64,000 bases of DNA from Oscillospiraceae bacterium (GTDB lineage Bacteria > Bacillota > Clostridia > Oscillospirales > Oscillospiraceae): contig JAFQFP010000032.1 in the NCBI GenBank assembly GCA_017398625.1, positions 1 to 64,000 on the forward strand, written 5' to 3'. Below are positions 25,285 through 33,909 of the stretch, in pieces. Made by a program: the position numbers and the translations under genes. Positions within the stretch are counted from its first letter, which is position 1, and each line of letters opens with the position of its first letter. The notes under the pieces are model-generated. The model did not search any database, was not told the DNA's origin, and saw only the letters and a list, made by a program, of their open reading frames with translations.

Positions 25285-26424
25285 TTAAATTTTGGGCTGA
25301 CCCATGCAATAGGTCTGGATCACAGAATAGTCGCTGTCCAGCACCACCAGATCCGCGTCTCTGCCCACACGGATAGAGCCCTTGCGGTCGGCGATGCCCA
25401 AGCAGTTTGCGGGGTTCAGGGTGCAGGAATTGATGGCATAGTTGAAGGGGATCAGCGCCTCCTCTACCAAGATCCGCAGACCGTCATTCATCCGCAGCGT
25501 GGAGCCTGCCAAGGTGTCGATCGCCGTCAGATGGGCGCTGCCGTCGGGGTAGATCAGGATCTCGTTGCCGCCGAAGATAAACCGGCTGCCCACAGGCGTG
25601 CCCTTTGCCATCAGCGCGTCGGTGATCATAATGGCATAATCGGGACCCTTGCTCATGAAGTAATTGTTCAGCGCAGCGGGGGTGGAATGGTTGCCGTCGC
25701 AGATGATCTCGCCGTACATGGTACGCAGCCGGTAGGCGGCACCCACCAGACCGTTGGCACGGTGGTTGAAGGGGGTCATGCCGTTATATACATGGGTCAT
25801 GGACTTGGCACCGTTGGCATACGCCATGCATGCCTGCTCATAGGTGGCGGCGCTGTGGCCGATGCTGACCACCACGCCGTTTTCGGACAGGTAGCGGGTC
25901 AGCGCAAAGTCCTCATCGGTCTCGGTAGCCATGGTGATGTAGCGGATATTGCCCTTGGCAGCCGCTTGATAGCGCTTAAACTGCTCAATAGAGGGCTTTG
26001 CAATATGCTGCTGGGGCTGGGCGCCCTTGTACTTCATGTCCAGATAGGGGCCTTCAAAATGGATGCCGAGGATCTGTGCACCCTCATAGCCATCCTCCAT
26101 CACCTTTGCCACATTGGCAACGGCTTTGGTCAGCACTTCCTCGCTCTGGGTGATGGTGGTGGGCAGGAACGCGGTCACGCCCTCTGCCACGATGTTCTTC
26201 GCCCAGTAGCGCAGACCCTCCTCGTTGGCATCGTTGGTATCAAACTCATAGGCACCGTGGCAGTGGATGTCGATGAAGCCGGGAACGATCCGTTTGTCGC
26301 CGTAATCGGCATCTGCTTTCACACTGCCGTACTCACCGATGGCAACGATCTTGCCATTTTCCATTTCAATGGAAGCAGGCAGGAACTGATCGGCGATCCA
26401 TACTTTTTTGCTCTGAATAACCAA
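25285..26424 (-). CDS. nagA: N-acetylglucosamine/galactosamine-6-phosphate deacetylase
   Basis: 379 residues. Amidohydrolase landmarks: PGFIDIHCHGAYEFDTND, HFEGPYLDMKYKGAQ with metal-binding Glu, SIGHSAATYEQA, MTHVYNGMTPFNHR, DGNHSTP and catalytic Asp in MITDALMAKG. The start is taken as TTG at 26424 because GAGGAGG lies eight bases ahead; another TTG eight codons upstream has no site. It removes acetyl from GlcNAc-6-P or GalNAc-6-P; the agaS and KbaZ neighbours favour GalNAc-6-P. A TATAAT at 26463-26468 (minus) is the likely -10, with no good -35. Confidence 0.94.
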   Translation of the reverse strand: MVIQSKKVWIADQFLPASIEMENGKIVAIGEYGSVKADADYGDKRIVPGFIDIHCHGAYEFDTNDANEEGLRYWAKNIVAEGVTAFLPTTITQSEEVLTKAVANVAKVMEDGYEGAQILGIHFEGPYLDMKYKGAQPQQHIAKPSIEQFKRYQAAAKGNIRYITMATETDEDFALTRYLSENGVVVSIGHSAATYEQACMAYANGAKSMTHVYNGMTPFNHRANGLVGAAYRLRTMYGEIICDGNHSTPAALNNYFMSKGPDYAIMITDALMAKGTPVGSRFIFGGNEILIYPDGSAHLTAIDTLAGSTLRMNDGLRILVEEALIPFNYAINSCTLNPANCLGIADRKGSIRVGRDADLVVLDSDYSVIQTYCMGQPKI

Positions 26425-26532
26425 AATAGTAACCTCCTCAGCGGTCAAATTTATACATTTTCATTATACAACGAAACCCGGGAAAAAGATTTGCAGTTTT
26501 CAACTTAAATGTTATTGCTTTTAGTTTGTGCC

Positions 26533-26561
26533 TTGTTTTTGAACGGTCGATACAGTATAAT
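26533..26561 (+). promoter_or_regulatory. Promoter of agaS-EIIA-yajC-like operon
   Basis: TTGTTT, 17 bases, TATAAT, 35 bases before agaS; divergent from nagA in an A/T-rich 171-base spacer. Confidence 0.75.
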
Positions 26562-26595
26562 TAATTCGCTAAATTTAATGGGAGGTATACCTACG

Positions 26596-27774
26596 ATGCG
26601 CATTTTTAACTACACCGAAGAGCAAATGGCTGCCGATTCCTCTGTGTTTACCATTCACGAGATCTACCAGCAGCCCGAAACTTGGCGCAAGACCTGTGCT
26701 CAGCTTGCCTCCTGCAAGGACGAGCTGCAGGCATTTCTGGATCAAGTCGTCAAGGCAGAGGATTTTGACATCGTTCTGACCGGTGCCGGCACCAGCGAAT
26801 TCGTTGGCAATTCCCTGTACCACGCACTGAACAAGAAGTACAACTTCAAGGTCAAGTCCTACGCCACCACCGATATCGTTCCCTCTCCCGAGGACACCCT
26901 CTCCCGCACCAAGCCCACCCTGCTGGTGAATTTCGGCCGTTCCGGCAACTCCCCCGAGTCTCTGGGCAATGTGGAGGCAGCCGAGGTGGTGTGCCAGAAC
27001 CTGTACCACCTGTTCGTCACCTGCAACCACGAGGGCACCCTGTCCAAGCTGGCTGAGAGCCGCAGCAACTGCTTCGCTCTGAATCTGACCCCCGAGACCC
27101 ATGACCGTTCCTTCGCCATGACCTCCAGCTACAGCAATATGTATCTGGCTACCTATCTGGCGCTGAATCTGGATCGGCTGGAGGAGATCACCGCCGATGT
27201 GGAAAAGATCTGCGCCGCAGGCCAGAGCTTCCTTGACAAGCAGTACGATTCCATCGCTGCCATCGTTTCCGATTTTGACTTCAACCGCATCGTGTATCTG
27301 GGCAATGTGGCGCTGAAGGGCGTTGCACAGGAGTCCGCGCTGAAGATGCTGGAGCTGACCGCAGGTAAGGTCGCCACCATGTATGATTCCCAGCTTGGCT
27401 TCCGTCACGGCCCCAAGTCCATCATTGACGACAACACCCTCACCGTCGCCTACCTCAGCGATGACGACTACCGCCGCCGCTATGAGCTGGATCTCATCAA
27501 GGAAATGTCTGTCCAGCGCAAGGGCAACAAGATCGCCGTGGTCTACAACAAGGCCTGCGAGGGCATCGAGGAGCTGGTGGATTACGCCATTCAGATCGAT
27601 GTGGGCTGCGACATGGAAAATGTGATGCTGGGTCTGGACTTTATCATGTTCGCACAGATCCTTGCCGTTATGAAAAGCCTGTCCATGGGCATCACTCCCG
27701 ATAACCCCTGCCCCACCGGCGAGGTCAACCGCGTTGTCAAGGGTGTCATTCTGTACCCCTACACTTTGAAATAA
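26596..27774 (+). CDS. agaS: AgaS-type galactosamine-6-phosphate deaminase/isomerase (two SIS domains)
   Basis: 392 residues with two SIS domains. First: TGAGTSEFVGNSL and NFGRSGNSPES (phosphosugar Ser cluster); second: RIVYLGNVALKGVAQESALKMLELTAG, FRHGPKSIID. This is the AgaS arrangement, which converts galactosamine-6-phosphate to tagatose-6-phosphate and ammonia; GlmS-type glutaminase is absent. The ATG at 26596 follows GGAGGTATACCTACG. First gene of an operon with the PTS EIIA. Confidence 0.93.
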   Translation: MRIFNYTEEQMAADSSVFTIHEIYQQPETWRKTCAQLASCKDELQAFLDQVVKAEDFDIVLTGAGTSEFVGNSLYHALNKKYNFKVKSYATTDIVPSPEDTLSRTKPTLLVNFGRSGNSPESLGNVEAAEVVCQNLYHLFVTCNHEGTLSKLAESRSNCFALNLTPETHDRSFAMTSSYSNMYLATYLALNLDRLEEITADVEKICAAGQSFLDKQYDSIAAIVSDFDFNRIVYLGNVALKGVAQESALKMLELTAGKVATMYDSQLGFRHGPKSIIDDNTLTVAYLSDDDYRRRYELDLIKEMSVQRKGNKIAVVYNKACEGIEELVDYAIQIDVGCDMENVMLGLDFIMFAQILAVMKSLSMGITPDNPCPTGEVNRVVKGVILYPYTLK

Positions 27775-27792
27775 CATACGGAGGAAACGAAA

Positions 27793-28230
27793 ATGATTGG
27801 TTTAGTAGTTACCGGCCACGGCCACTTTGCAGCAGGTCTGCAGACTTCCGCCAAGATGATCGCAGGTGAAAACGAGAAGGTCAAGTATGTCAACTTCGAA
27901 GACGGCATGAACATCGAAACGCTGGCAGGGTTGCTGAACGCGGCTTACAATGAGCTGAGCGACTGCGACGGTATCGTTGTCCTATCCGACCTGCCCGGCG
28001 GCTCCCCCTTCAAGACCGCTGTTGAGTGTGCCATGACCCACCCCGACAAGAAGATCGAGGTGCTCGCCGGTACCAACCTGCCTATGATCGTCACCGGCGT
28101 TACCATGATCGATTTCATGGACGATGCCACCTCTTTTGCCGAGGAGCTGCTGGAGACCGGTAAGGAATTCATGGTTCGCTTCCAGCTTGCCGTCCGCGAG
28201 GAAGAGGACGAGGAAGGCGACGGTATCTAA
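27793..28230 (+). CDS. PTS mannose-family EIIA component (AgaF type)
   Basis: 145 residues. The phosphorylated His is in VVTGHGHFAAG near the N-terminus, and SDLPGGSPFKTA is the mannose-family EIIA signature. It accepts phosphate from HPr and passes it to EIIB, encoded on the other strand at 30977-31453. The C-terminus is very acidic (REEEDEEGDGI). GGAGGAAACGAAA precedes the ATG. The family's EIIA and EIIB are often fused (ManX) or adjacent; here they lie in separate divergent operons. Confidence 0.95.
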   Translation: MIGLVVTGHGHFAAGLQTSAKMIAGENEKVKYVNFEDGMNIETLAGLLNAAYNELSDCDGIVVLSDLPGGSPFKTAVECAMTHPDKKIEVLAGTNLPMIVTGVTMIDFMDDATSFAEELLETGKEFMVRFQLAVREEEDEEGDGI

Positions 28231-28231
28231 T

Positions 28232-28519
28232 ATGGGCATCAACTGGGAAGTCATTCTCTGGACCTGTGTCACCATCGCCGTTCTGATGGGCATCTTCGGC
28301 TTGATCCTGAGCATCATCTCCGCTGTGAATATGCGCAAGCGCCGCCAGCAGATCGGCGAGCTGCATACCGCTCTGGCGGTGGGCTCCAAGGTCATGTTCG
28401 CCGGCGGCATCTACGGCAAGGTAGTCCGCATCGGTCAGGAGGAGATCATCGGTGTGGAGATCGCGCCCAAGACGGTCATTGAGATCTCCCGCTTCGCTGT
28501 ACAGGGTATCGAAAAGTAA
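28232..28519 (+). CDS. YajC-like membrane protein in the PTS operon
   Basis: 95 residues: one membrane helix (about 6-30) then a cytoplasmic domain with LAVGSKVMFAGGIYGKVVRIG and GVEIAPKTVIEISRFAVQGI, which matches the YajC core (GDxVxTxGGIxGxV ... EIAxxxxxxxxRxAI). YajC normally accompanies SecDF. Here it begins one base after the EIIA stop with a poorly placed ribosome site, so translation is probably coupled. Its role with a PTS is unknown; association with the EIIC/EIID membrane complex is conceivable. Confidence 0.85.
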   Translation: MGINWEVILWTCVTIAVLMGIFGLILSIISAVNMRKRRQQIGELHTALAVGSKVMFAGGIYGKVVRIGQEEIIGVEIAPKTVIEISRFAVQGIEK

Positions 28520-28525
28520 TATACC

Positions 28526-28562
28526 GAAAGCGGCTGCTGCAAAATGCAACAGCCGCTTTTCT
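28526..28562 (+). terminator. Terminator of the agaS operon
   Basis: AAAGCGGCTG/CAGCCGCTTT stem with an inner TGC/GCA pairing, followed by TTTTC. Confidence 0.85.
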
Positions 28563-28570
28563 ATACAAAG

Positions 28571-28596
28571 AAACGGCTCCGGAAACGGAGCCGTTT
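28571..28596 (-). terminator. Terminator of the EIIB-EIIC-EIID-HAD operon
   Basis: AAACGGCTCC/GGAGCCGTTT with a GGAAAC loop. On the minus strand it is followed by CTTTG; it lies 38 bases beyond the HAD gene stop. Confidence 0.65.
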
Positions 28597-28633
28597 GTCT
28601 GTCACTAATGAATGGAAACTCATGGAATGACGG

Positions 28634-29293
28634 TTATTTTTGGCTTAGCCATACAGGGTCAAACTCTGAAAAATCAGAAATGTGGTGATCGGCACCCGAT
28701 TGCAAAAACAGGGCCTCCGACGCGGTTTTACCCACCGCAACGATGCATCCGGCGCCATTTTCCTTTGCCTGACGGATGGAGGACAAACTGTCCTCCATCA
28801 CCATACAGTTTTCAAAGGGGACGCCCAGCCGACGGGCGGCTTCCAGATGCATGGCACCCTTATTGGGGTAGCTGCCGTCATCATAGACAACATCCTCCTT
28901 CCGAAACCAGCGCCCAAGGGCAAAGGTATCAAAGAAGAAATCGATGTTTTCCCGGATGGAGGCGCTTGCCAAACCAAAGGGGATGCCGTTTTCCTGCAAA
29001 TACTGCAGGAATTGTTCGGTTCCGCATACCAAATGTACTGCTTCAGGGTTTTCGCCGCATGCCCTGCGGTACAGCGCTTCCTTTTTCCCGGAATAGGCAT
29101 CCCGCTGCCGATCCGTCAGCCATGGCGCCATCCGTTTTAGGATCTCGTCATTTCTCGGACCGCAGAAGGCTGCCGTGTCCGGAGGAGCGGTGTCCTCTGG
29201 GTGCAGCTCCTGATATATTTTCGACCAAGCCTCCATGTGGAGGCTTGCGTCGAAAAACATCGTTCCATTAAAGTCAAGAAGAACCGCAAACAT
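28634..29293 (-). CDS. HAD-superfamily hydrolase (beta-phosphoglucomutase-like), DxN variant
   Basis: 219 residues. Motif I is LLDFNGTMF: the nucleophile Asp7 is present but the usual second Asp (general acid/base) is Asn9. Motif II is ASAS, motif III Lys in GSYPNKGAMHLEAARRLG, motif IV VMEDSLSSIRQA. The helical cap lies between residues about 15 and 85. It follows the EIID gene by 15 bases, weak ribosome site, so it is likely the last gene of the PTS operon. Sugar-phosphate dephosphorylation is the natural guess; the D-to-N change makes ordinary phosphatase chemistry less certain. Confidence 0.88.
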   Translation of the reverse strand: MFAVLLDFNGTMFFDASLHMEAWSKIYQELHPEDTAPPDTAAFCGPRNDEILKRMAPWLTDRQRDAYSGKKEALYRRACGENPEAVHLVCGTEQFLQYLQENGIPFGLASASIRENIDFFFDTFALGRWFRKEDVVYDDGSYPNKGAMHLEAARRLGVPFENCMVMEDSLSSIRQAKENGAGCIVAVGKTASEALFLQSGADHHISDFSEFDPVWLSQK

Positions 29294-29308
29294 GGGTTGC
29301 TTTTTTTC

Positions 29309-30133
29309 TTAGAAGAAGCCTACCAGAGCGCCCAGGATGCCCAGCACCAGCAGCAGAGCGATGCAAGCAACGGGAGTCCAGCCCTTCTTCTTCATCAGGA
29401 AGAACAGGCCGAGGGTCAGAGCCAGAGGAATCATCTTGGGCAGCACGCCGTCCAGAATGCTCTGCAGAACGATGGGGGATTCGCCGTTGGGGATCTCCAG
29501 AACGGTGGTGGTGCCGCCGTAGTTGGAGGTCAGAGCGCCAACGATGAACACGCCCAGCATAGAAGCAGCGCGGGTGAATTCCTTAGCATTGGCAGTCAGC
29601 AGTTCGATAGCCTTGGTGCCCAGATTGTAGGACCAGTGCATCAGGAAGAAACGAACAGCAAACTGAACCAGGTTGAAGATCAACAGGAACAGGATGGGAC
29701 CCATAATAGAGCCGGCGATTGCCATGTTGGAGCAGATACCGGCAGCAATGGGAACCAGAGTGAACCAGAAGATAGCGTCGCCGATGCCGCCCAGGGGGCC
29801 CATAGCAGCAACACGGACAGCACGGATGGTGTTGATGTCTGCCTTCTGCTGTTCCAGAGACAGAACGATACCCATAACGAAGGTGACCAGGAAGGGGTGG
29901 GTGTTGAAGAACTCCAGGTTATGACCCATGGAGGTCTTCAGATCATCGGTGCCCTCACCGTGGATCGCCAGCAGGCCGGGCAGGATGCCATACAGCCAGC
30001 CGTTAGCCTGCATACGCTCGTAGTTGAAGGAGCCCTGCAGGTTCAGGGAGCGCCATACCATCTTGTTAAGAGTCTTCTTGTCAAGAGGCTGGGCGGGAGT
30101 CAGGTTAGTATAAGTAGTCTGATTAGATGCCAT
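29309..30133 (-). CDS. PTS mannose-family EIID component
   Basis: 274 residues. N-terminal amphipathic part with LDKKTLNKMVWRSLNLQGSFNYERMQ, then GxxxGxxxAMGPLGGIGDAIFW, the strongly conserved EIID signature. One to two membrane helices at the C-terminal end. The start at 30133 follows GGAGGCGACGACG and overlaps the end of EIIC by 11 bases; the longer frame is not supported. With EIIC it forms the sugar channel; the AgaS/KbaZ context favours GalNAc. Confidence 0.95.
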   Translation of the reverse strand: MASNQTTYTNLTPAQPLDKKTLNKMVWRSLNLQGSFNYERMQANGWLYGILPGLLAIHGEGTDDLKTSMGHNLEFFNTHPFLVTFVMGIVLSLEQQKADINTIRAVRVAAMGPLGGIGDAIFWFTLVPIAAGICSNMAIAGSIMGPILFLLIFNLVQFAVRFFLMHWSYNLGTKAIELLTANAKEFTRAASMLGVFIVGALTSNYGGTTTVLEIPNGESPIVLQSILDGVLPKMIPLALTLGLFFLMKKKGWTPVACIALLLVLGILGALVGFF

Positions 30134-30929
30134 CGTCGTCGCCTCCATTTCCATTAGCACCGGCATTTCTGATAGCAACGTTGGTCTGGAAGTCGCTCAG
30201 AGCGAGAGCGATGCCCACGAACGCGATCAGGATCAGAGCAGAGCCGGACAGAGCGGGGATGTAGCCAATGATGGTTGCCAGAGCGAAGCCGGCAAAGTAG
30301 ATGCCCCAGTGCTCGTTGGAGAGCATGATCCGCAGCAGAGTAGCGAAACCGACGAAGCGCATCATGCCGCCGGCAGCGCTCAGACCGGTCATCAGCCAGG
30401 GAACAGCGTCAAACACGGACTGCAGAGCATTACCCATTGCAGCACCGCCGATCAGGCCGATGGTGCAAACAACAGCGAACAGCAGACCCAGAGCGCCCAT
30501 TGCCAGCCAGTTCAGACGGACGATACCCTTGTGGTCGCCCTTCTCAGCCATCTTGTCAGCAACGGACATCATGGGGGACATAACGGTGAACAGCAGGGTG
30601 ACCATGTACTGGCCAACCAGTGCGAAGGGAACTGCCAGACCGACAGCAGCGGTGGTGTCCAGGCCGGAAGCAATGGCGAAGACAACTGCCATAACGCCGC
30701 CGATAACGGCATTGGGGGGCTGAGCGCCGCCAACAGGCATGTTACCAATGGTCATCAGCTGGTAGGTACCGCCAACGATCAGACCGGTCTTCAGATCGCC
30801 CAGGATAGCACCGATAACAGCACCGGAAACGATGGGCTGATACAGGGATTCCAGGAAATCAAACTGGTCGATTGCGACGATGAACACCCACACAAAGACC
30901 AGAATGATCTGTAAAACATTAAAGTCCAT
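30123..30929 (-). CDS. PTS mannose-family EIIC component
   Basis: 268 residues, about eight hydrophobic segments. Starts MDFNVLQIILVFVWVFIVAIDQF and has GGTYQLMTIGNMPVGGAQPPNAVIGG, the conserved EIIC region. The tail after the last helix is Gly/Asn/Asp rich (ANGNGGDDDGI). AAAAAGGAG precedes the ATG. Downstream of EIIB by 47 bases. Confidence 0.95.
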   Translation of the reverse strand: MDFNVLQIILVFVWVFIVAIDQFDFLESLYQPIVSGAVIGAILGDLKTGLIVGGTYQLMTIGNMPVGGAQPPNAVIGGVMAVVFAIASGLDTTAAVGLAVPFALVGQYMVTLLFTVMSPMMSVADKMAEKGDHKGIVRLNWLAMGALGLLFAVVCTIGLIGGAAMGNALQSVFDAVPWLMTGLSAAGGMMRFVGFATLLRIMLSNEHWGIYFAGFALATIIGYIPALSGSALILIAFVGIALALSDFQTNVAIRNAGANGNGGDDDGI

Positions 30930-30976
30930 AGCGAGATACTCCTTTTTCGCAAAATTTTAGCAGGGAGAATTTCTTT

Positions 30977-31453
30977 TTAGTGGAACAGTTTCTCGATACT
31001 CTCAGTGCCCTCAGTGGGAACACGGCGAATCTCGAGCTCTACGCCCAGCTCACGCAGCTTGGCGAATGCGGCAACGTCCTTGTCGTCAACGGCAACAGAA
31101 CCGGCAACCTGGCGCTTGCCTTCTGCCATGTGCATATTGCCAATGTTGACCTTCTTGATGGGAACGCCGCCCTCAACCAGGCGCAGCACATCCGTGGGGG
31201 TCTCGCAAACGATGAAGATCATCTGTTTTGCGTTTGCCTTGTGGATGGTTTCGATCGTCTTCTGAATGGTCCAGTAACGCATTGCTGCGTAGCTGGGTGC
31301 AGCCATATCCATCAGGCCCTGACGAAGCTTGTTACCAGCAACTTCATCATTGGCTACCAGGATCAGATTTGCACCGATGGCGCCGCACCACTGTGTGGCG
31401 ACCTGCCCATGGACAAGACGATTGTCGATACGGGTCAAAACGATGTTCGGCAT
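30977..31453 (-). CDS. PTS mannose-family EIIB component
   Basis: 158 residues. The phosphorylated His is in RIDNRLVHGQVATQW at residues 8-22, the standard signature of this EIIB class. First gene of the EIIB-EIIC-EIID-HAD operon; AAGGAGGAGATCCCC precedes the ATG. Completes, with EIIA on the other strand, one full mannose-family permease. Confidence 0.95.
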   Translation of the reverse strand: MPNIVLTRIDNRLVHGQVATQWCGAIGANLILVANDEVAGNKLRQGLMDMAAPSYAAMRYWTIQKTIETIHKANAKQMIFIVCETPTDVLRLVEGGVPIKKVNIGNMHMAEGKRQVAGSVAVDDKDVAAFAKLRELGVELEIRRVPTEGTESIEKLFH

Positions 31454-31504
31454 GGGGATCTCCTCCTTGAATTTATTGTCTGAGTTTCCAATCAGAGCAC
31501 CTTA

Positions 31505-31533
31505 ATTATAGGTTTTTTTGTGAATATTGTCTT
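31505..31533 (-). promoter_or_regulatory. Promoter of the EIIB-EIIC-EIID-HAD operon
   Basis: On the minus strand AAGACA, 17 bases, TATAAT, 52 bases before EIIB. A sigma-A type promoter; no -24/-12 sigma-54 element, although many mannose-family PTS operons use one. Confidence 0.7.
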
Positions 31534-31627
31534 TGCACATTTTAGTATATTCTTTAACAAAAATGATTATTTCACATTTTGTTCATGTTTTTTTCTTTGT
31601 GCATCTCTACAAAAAATGTTTTTCCTC

Positions 31628-31656
31628 TGTTCAAATCGACCAAATAATGCTATAAT
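31628..31656 (+). promoter_or_regulatory. Promoter of the AraC regulator gene
   Basis: TGTTCA, 17 bases, TATAAT, 22 bases before the start. The A/T-rich 225-base divergent spacer with the PTS operon is a natural site for regulator binding. Confidence 0.65.
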
Positions 31657-31678
31657 ATTCGAACCGGAGGTGGCAATT

Positions 31679-32866
31679 ATGCAAAACGAAACAGCCAGCA
31701 CCGCCTTTTTGGAGTACGGCTCGGTATACAAACTCCCCATTGACGAAAAAAGCAGCGGTCTGATCCGTCAGACAAAGCGGATCACAGCCCAGAGATATCT
31801 GTCCCAATTTTTACTTTTTGACTGCGATACCTATGTGGAGGTACAGAGCGGCATCGGCATTTTACTGGTCTCCCACGACCCGGAAAAGAGCGAGATCCTG
31901 GAGTTCGGTATGAACCGCCGGATCCACATCAAGCCCAATGTGTACTACGGCTTCGTGGCGACCACACCGGAGCTTGTCATCGACCTGTATGCGGAAAGCA
32001 GCTATTCCATGGATGTGGCGACCTTGCCCGTCCCCTATGAGTTCCGTCCTGTACTGCCCCGGATCCAGATCAAGGATATTCTGGGCTACTACTACCGCAT
32101 CCGTACCCCGGGCTATCACTTCAACGGCGAGCAGCACCCCTTTTTCGAGCTGACCTATATCGATACCGGCGTGATGTATACAGAGGTAGACGGTGTGCGC
32201 TACCGGCTGGGAGAGAAGGACATGATCCTATACGGCCCCAACCAGTTCCACACCCAGTATACCGACGAAAACCAGAGCGTATCGTATATCACCATTATGT
32301 TCAACATGGAAAATCTGGCGGCAGATATGGACAGCGGTTGGTATGACACCTTGATTAACAAAGTGTTCCCCTACAACAAAAAGACCTACACCCTGCTGAA
32401 GACCTTCGTGCGGGAAAGCACCACCGGTGTGCCCTATATGGACAGCTTGATGCTGTGCCTGCTGTCCGAGACCATCATACGGCTGCTGCAGGGGGAATAT
32501 GTGGTACCCACCGCTCAGCCTGCCAGCGTAGTACGGCAAAATTATCAAGACGAGCTATTCGACCGGATCCACGCCTATATTGAAAACAACATCTGCGAGC
32601 CGCTGACCATTGCGGAGATCTGCCAGCAGTTCTCCCTGTCCCGTTCCTCGCTGCAGCTTCTGTTCAAAAATGCGGTGAATCAATCCCCCAAAAAATATAT
32701 CAGTGATATGAAGCTGGAAAAGAGCTGCCAGATGCTTCGTGAGAACAAATACACCATCAGCGAGATTTCTCTGAAGCTGGGCTACAGTTCCATTCACTAT
32801 TTCTCCAATGCCTTTAACCAAAAATACCGCATTTCCCCCAGTGAATACGCAAAACGCATATATTAA
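31679..32866 (+). CDS. AraC-family transcriptional regulator
   Basis: 395 residues. The C-terminal 100 residues hold the two helix-turn-helix motifs: LTIAEICQQFSLSRSSLQLLF and YTISEISLKLGYSSIHYFSN followed by the signature end YRISPSEYAKR. Residues about 140-230 are a cupin-like sensing domain (HFNGEQHPFFELTYI..., DMILYGPNQFH), and a further beta-rich N-terminal segment precedes it, making the protein longer than the usual 290. Divergent from the PTS operon, so it probably controls it in response to the sugar. GGAGGTGGCAATT precedes the ATG; the upstream in-frame extension is rejected. Confidence 0.93.
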   Translation: MQNETASTAFLEYGSVYKLPIDEKSSGLIRQTKRITAQRYLSQFLLFDCDTYVEVQSGIGILLVSHDPEKSEILEFGMNRRIHIKPNVYYGFVATTPELVIDLYAESSYSMDVATLPVPYEFRPVLPRIQIKDILGYYYRIRTPGYHFNGEQHPFFELTYIDTGVMYTEVDGVRYRLGEKDMILYGPNQFHTQYTDENQSVSYITIMFNMENLAADMDSGWYDTLINKVFPYNKKTYTLLKTFVRESTTGVPYMDSLMLCLLSETIIRLLQGEYVVPTAQPASVVRQNYQDELFDRIHAYIENNICEPLTIAEICQQFSLSRSSLQLLFKNAVNQSPKKYISDMKLEKSCQMLRENKYTISEISLKLGYSSIHYFSNAFNQKYRISPSEYAKRIY

Positions 32867-32879
32867 AGGAGGCTCCAGT

Positions 32880-33845
32880 ATGAAGATCGGCATTATCGGC
32901 ACCGGCAGCATCAGCAAGAGCATGATCCCTGAGTTCCAGCGGTGCGACGCGTTCCATTGTGCCGCCATCCTCTCCCGAAAGGAAGAAACAGGCAGAGCCA
33001 TGGCAGAGCAGTTCGGCATCGAAAAGGTCTATACCGTCTTGGAGGATATGCTGGCAGATCCGGATATTGAGCTGGTATATGTGGCATCCCCCAACAGCAT
33101 CCATTACCGGCAGACCAAGGCCTGTCTGCTGGCAGGCAAGCATGTGCTGTGCGAAAAGCCCTTTGCTCCCACCGCGGAGGAAGCCCGTGAGCTCATCGCG
33201 CTGGCAAAGGAAAAGCATCTGTTCCTGTTTGAAGCCATCACCACCGCCCATCATCCCCATTACGCGCTGGTGCGGCAGCATCTGGATGCGCTGGGCGCGC
33301 TGAAGCTGGTGCTTTGCACCTTCTGCCAATTCTCCAGCCGCTACCCTGCCCTGCTGGCAGGCAAACCCTCCCCGGTGCTGGATCACGCCTATGCCGGCGG
33401 CGCGCTGATGGACATCAACCTGTACAACATCCACTTTGCCGCGGGCTTATTCGGCGAGCCGGAGCAGGTGCAGTACTATCCCAACCTCTATGAGACCGGC
33501 GTAGATACCAGCGGCGTGCTGGTGATGCAGTATCCCGGATTCCTCTGTCAGTGCGTGGGCGCCAAAGACAGCGCCGCACAGAACGGCGTGCAGATCATAG
33601 GCGAAAAGGGCTGCATCCATGTGACCCCCAGCGCCAGCAATCTGCTTGAGGTCACCGTCAGCATCCGTGGGCAGGAAAGCATCACCGCCTCCCTGCCGGA
33701 AAACCCGTGGTACTATGAGGTGCAGGATATCGGCCGGATGATCGCCGCCGGAGATTATGACGGCTGCTACGCCGCCTTGGAGACCACCCAAACCGTGGTT
33801 TCCATTCTGGAACGCGCCCGTAAAAGCGCCGGTTTTTCCTTCTGA
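32880..33845 (+). CDS. Gfo/Idh/MocA-family oxidoreductase
   Basis: 321 residues. The N-terminal Rossmann fold starts MKIGIIGTGSISKSM (GxGxxx NAD-binding loop), followed by VYVASPNSIHY and the family landmark VLCEKPF with the catalytic Lys. The C-terminal half is the substrate-binding beta sheet domain with GGALMDINLYNIHFAAGLFG. AAAGGAGGCTCCAGT precedes the ATG, 13 bases after the AraC stop, so the two are cotranscribed. It acts on a sugar or sugar derivative; identity not determinable. Confidence 0.93.
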   Translation: MKIGIIGTGSISKSMIPEFQRCDAFHCAAILSRKEETGRAMAEQFGIEKVYTVLEDMLADPDIELVYVASPNSIHYRQTKACLLAGKHVLCEKPFAPTAEEARELIALAKEKHLFLFEAITTAHHPHYALVRQHLDALGALKLVLCTFCQFSSRYPALLAGKPSPVLDHAYAGGALMDINLYNIHFAAGLFGEPEQVQYYPNLYETGVDTSGVLVMQYPGFLCQCVGAKDSAAQNGVQIIGEKGCIHVTPSASNLLEVTVSIRGQESITASLPENPWYYEVQDIGRMIAAGDYDGCYAALETTQTVVSILERARKSAGFSF

Positions 33846-33868
33846 CCCGCCATTTTAATAAAAGCACA

Positions 33869-33909
33869 AGGGGCTCGCCGCACAACGCAGCGAGCCCCTC
33901 TCTTTTATT
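33869..33909. terminator. Terminator between Gfo/Idh and SIS genes
   Basis: GGGGCTCGC/GCGAGCCCC stem followed by TCTCTTTTATTT on the plus strand. It also overlaps the stop region of the minus-strand SIS gene and may act on both. Confidence 0.8.
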
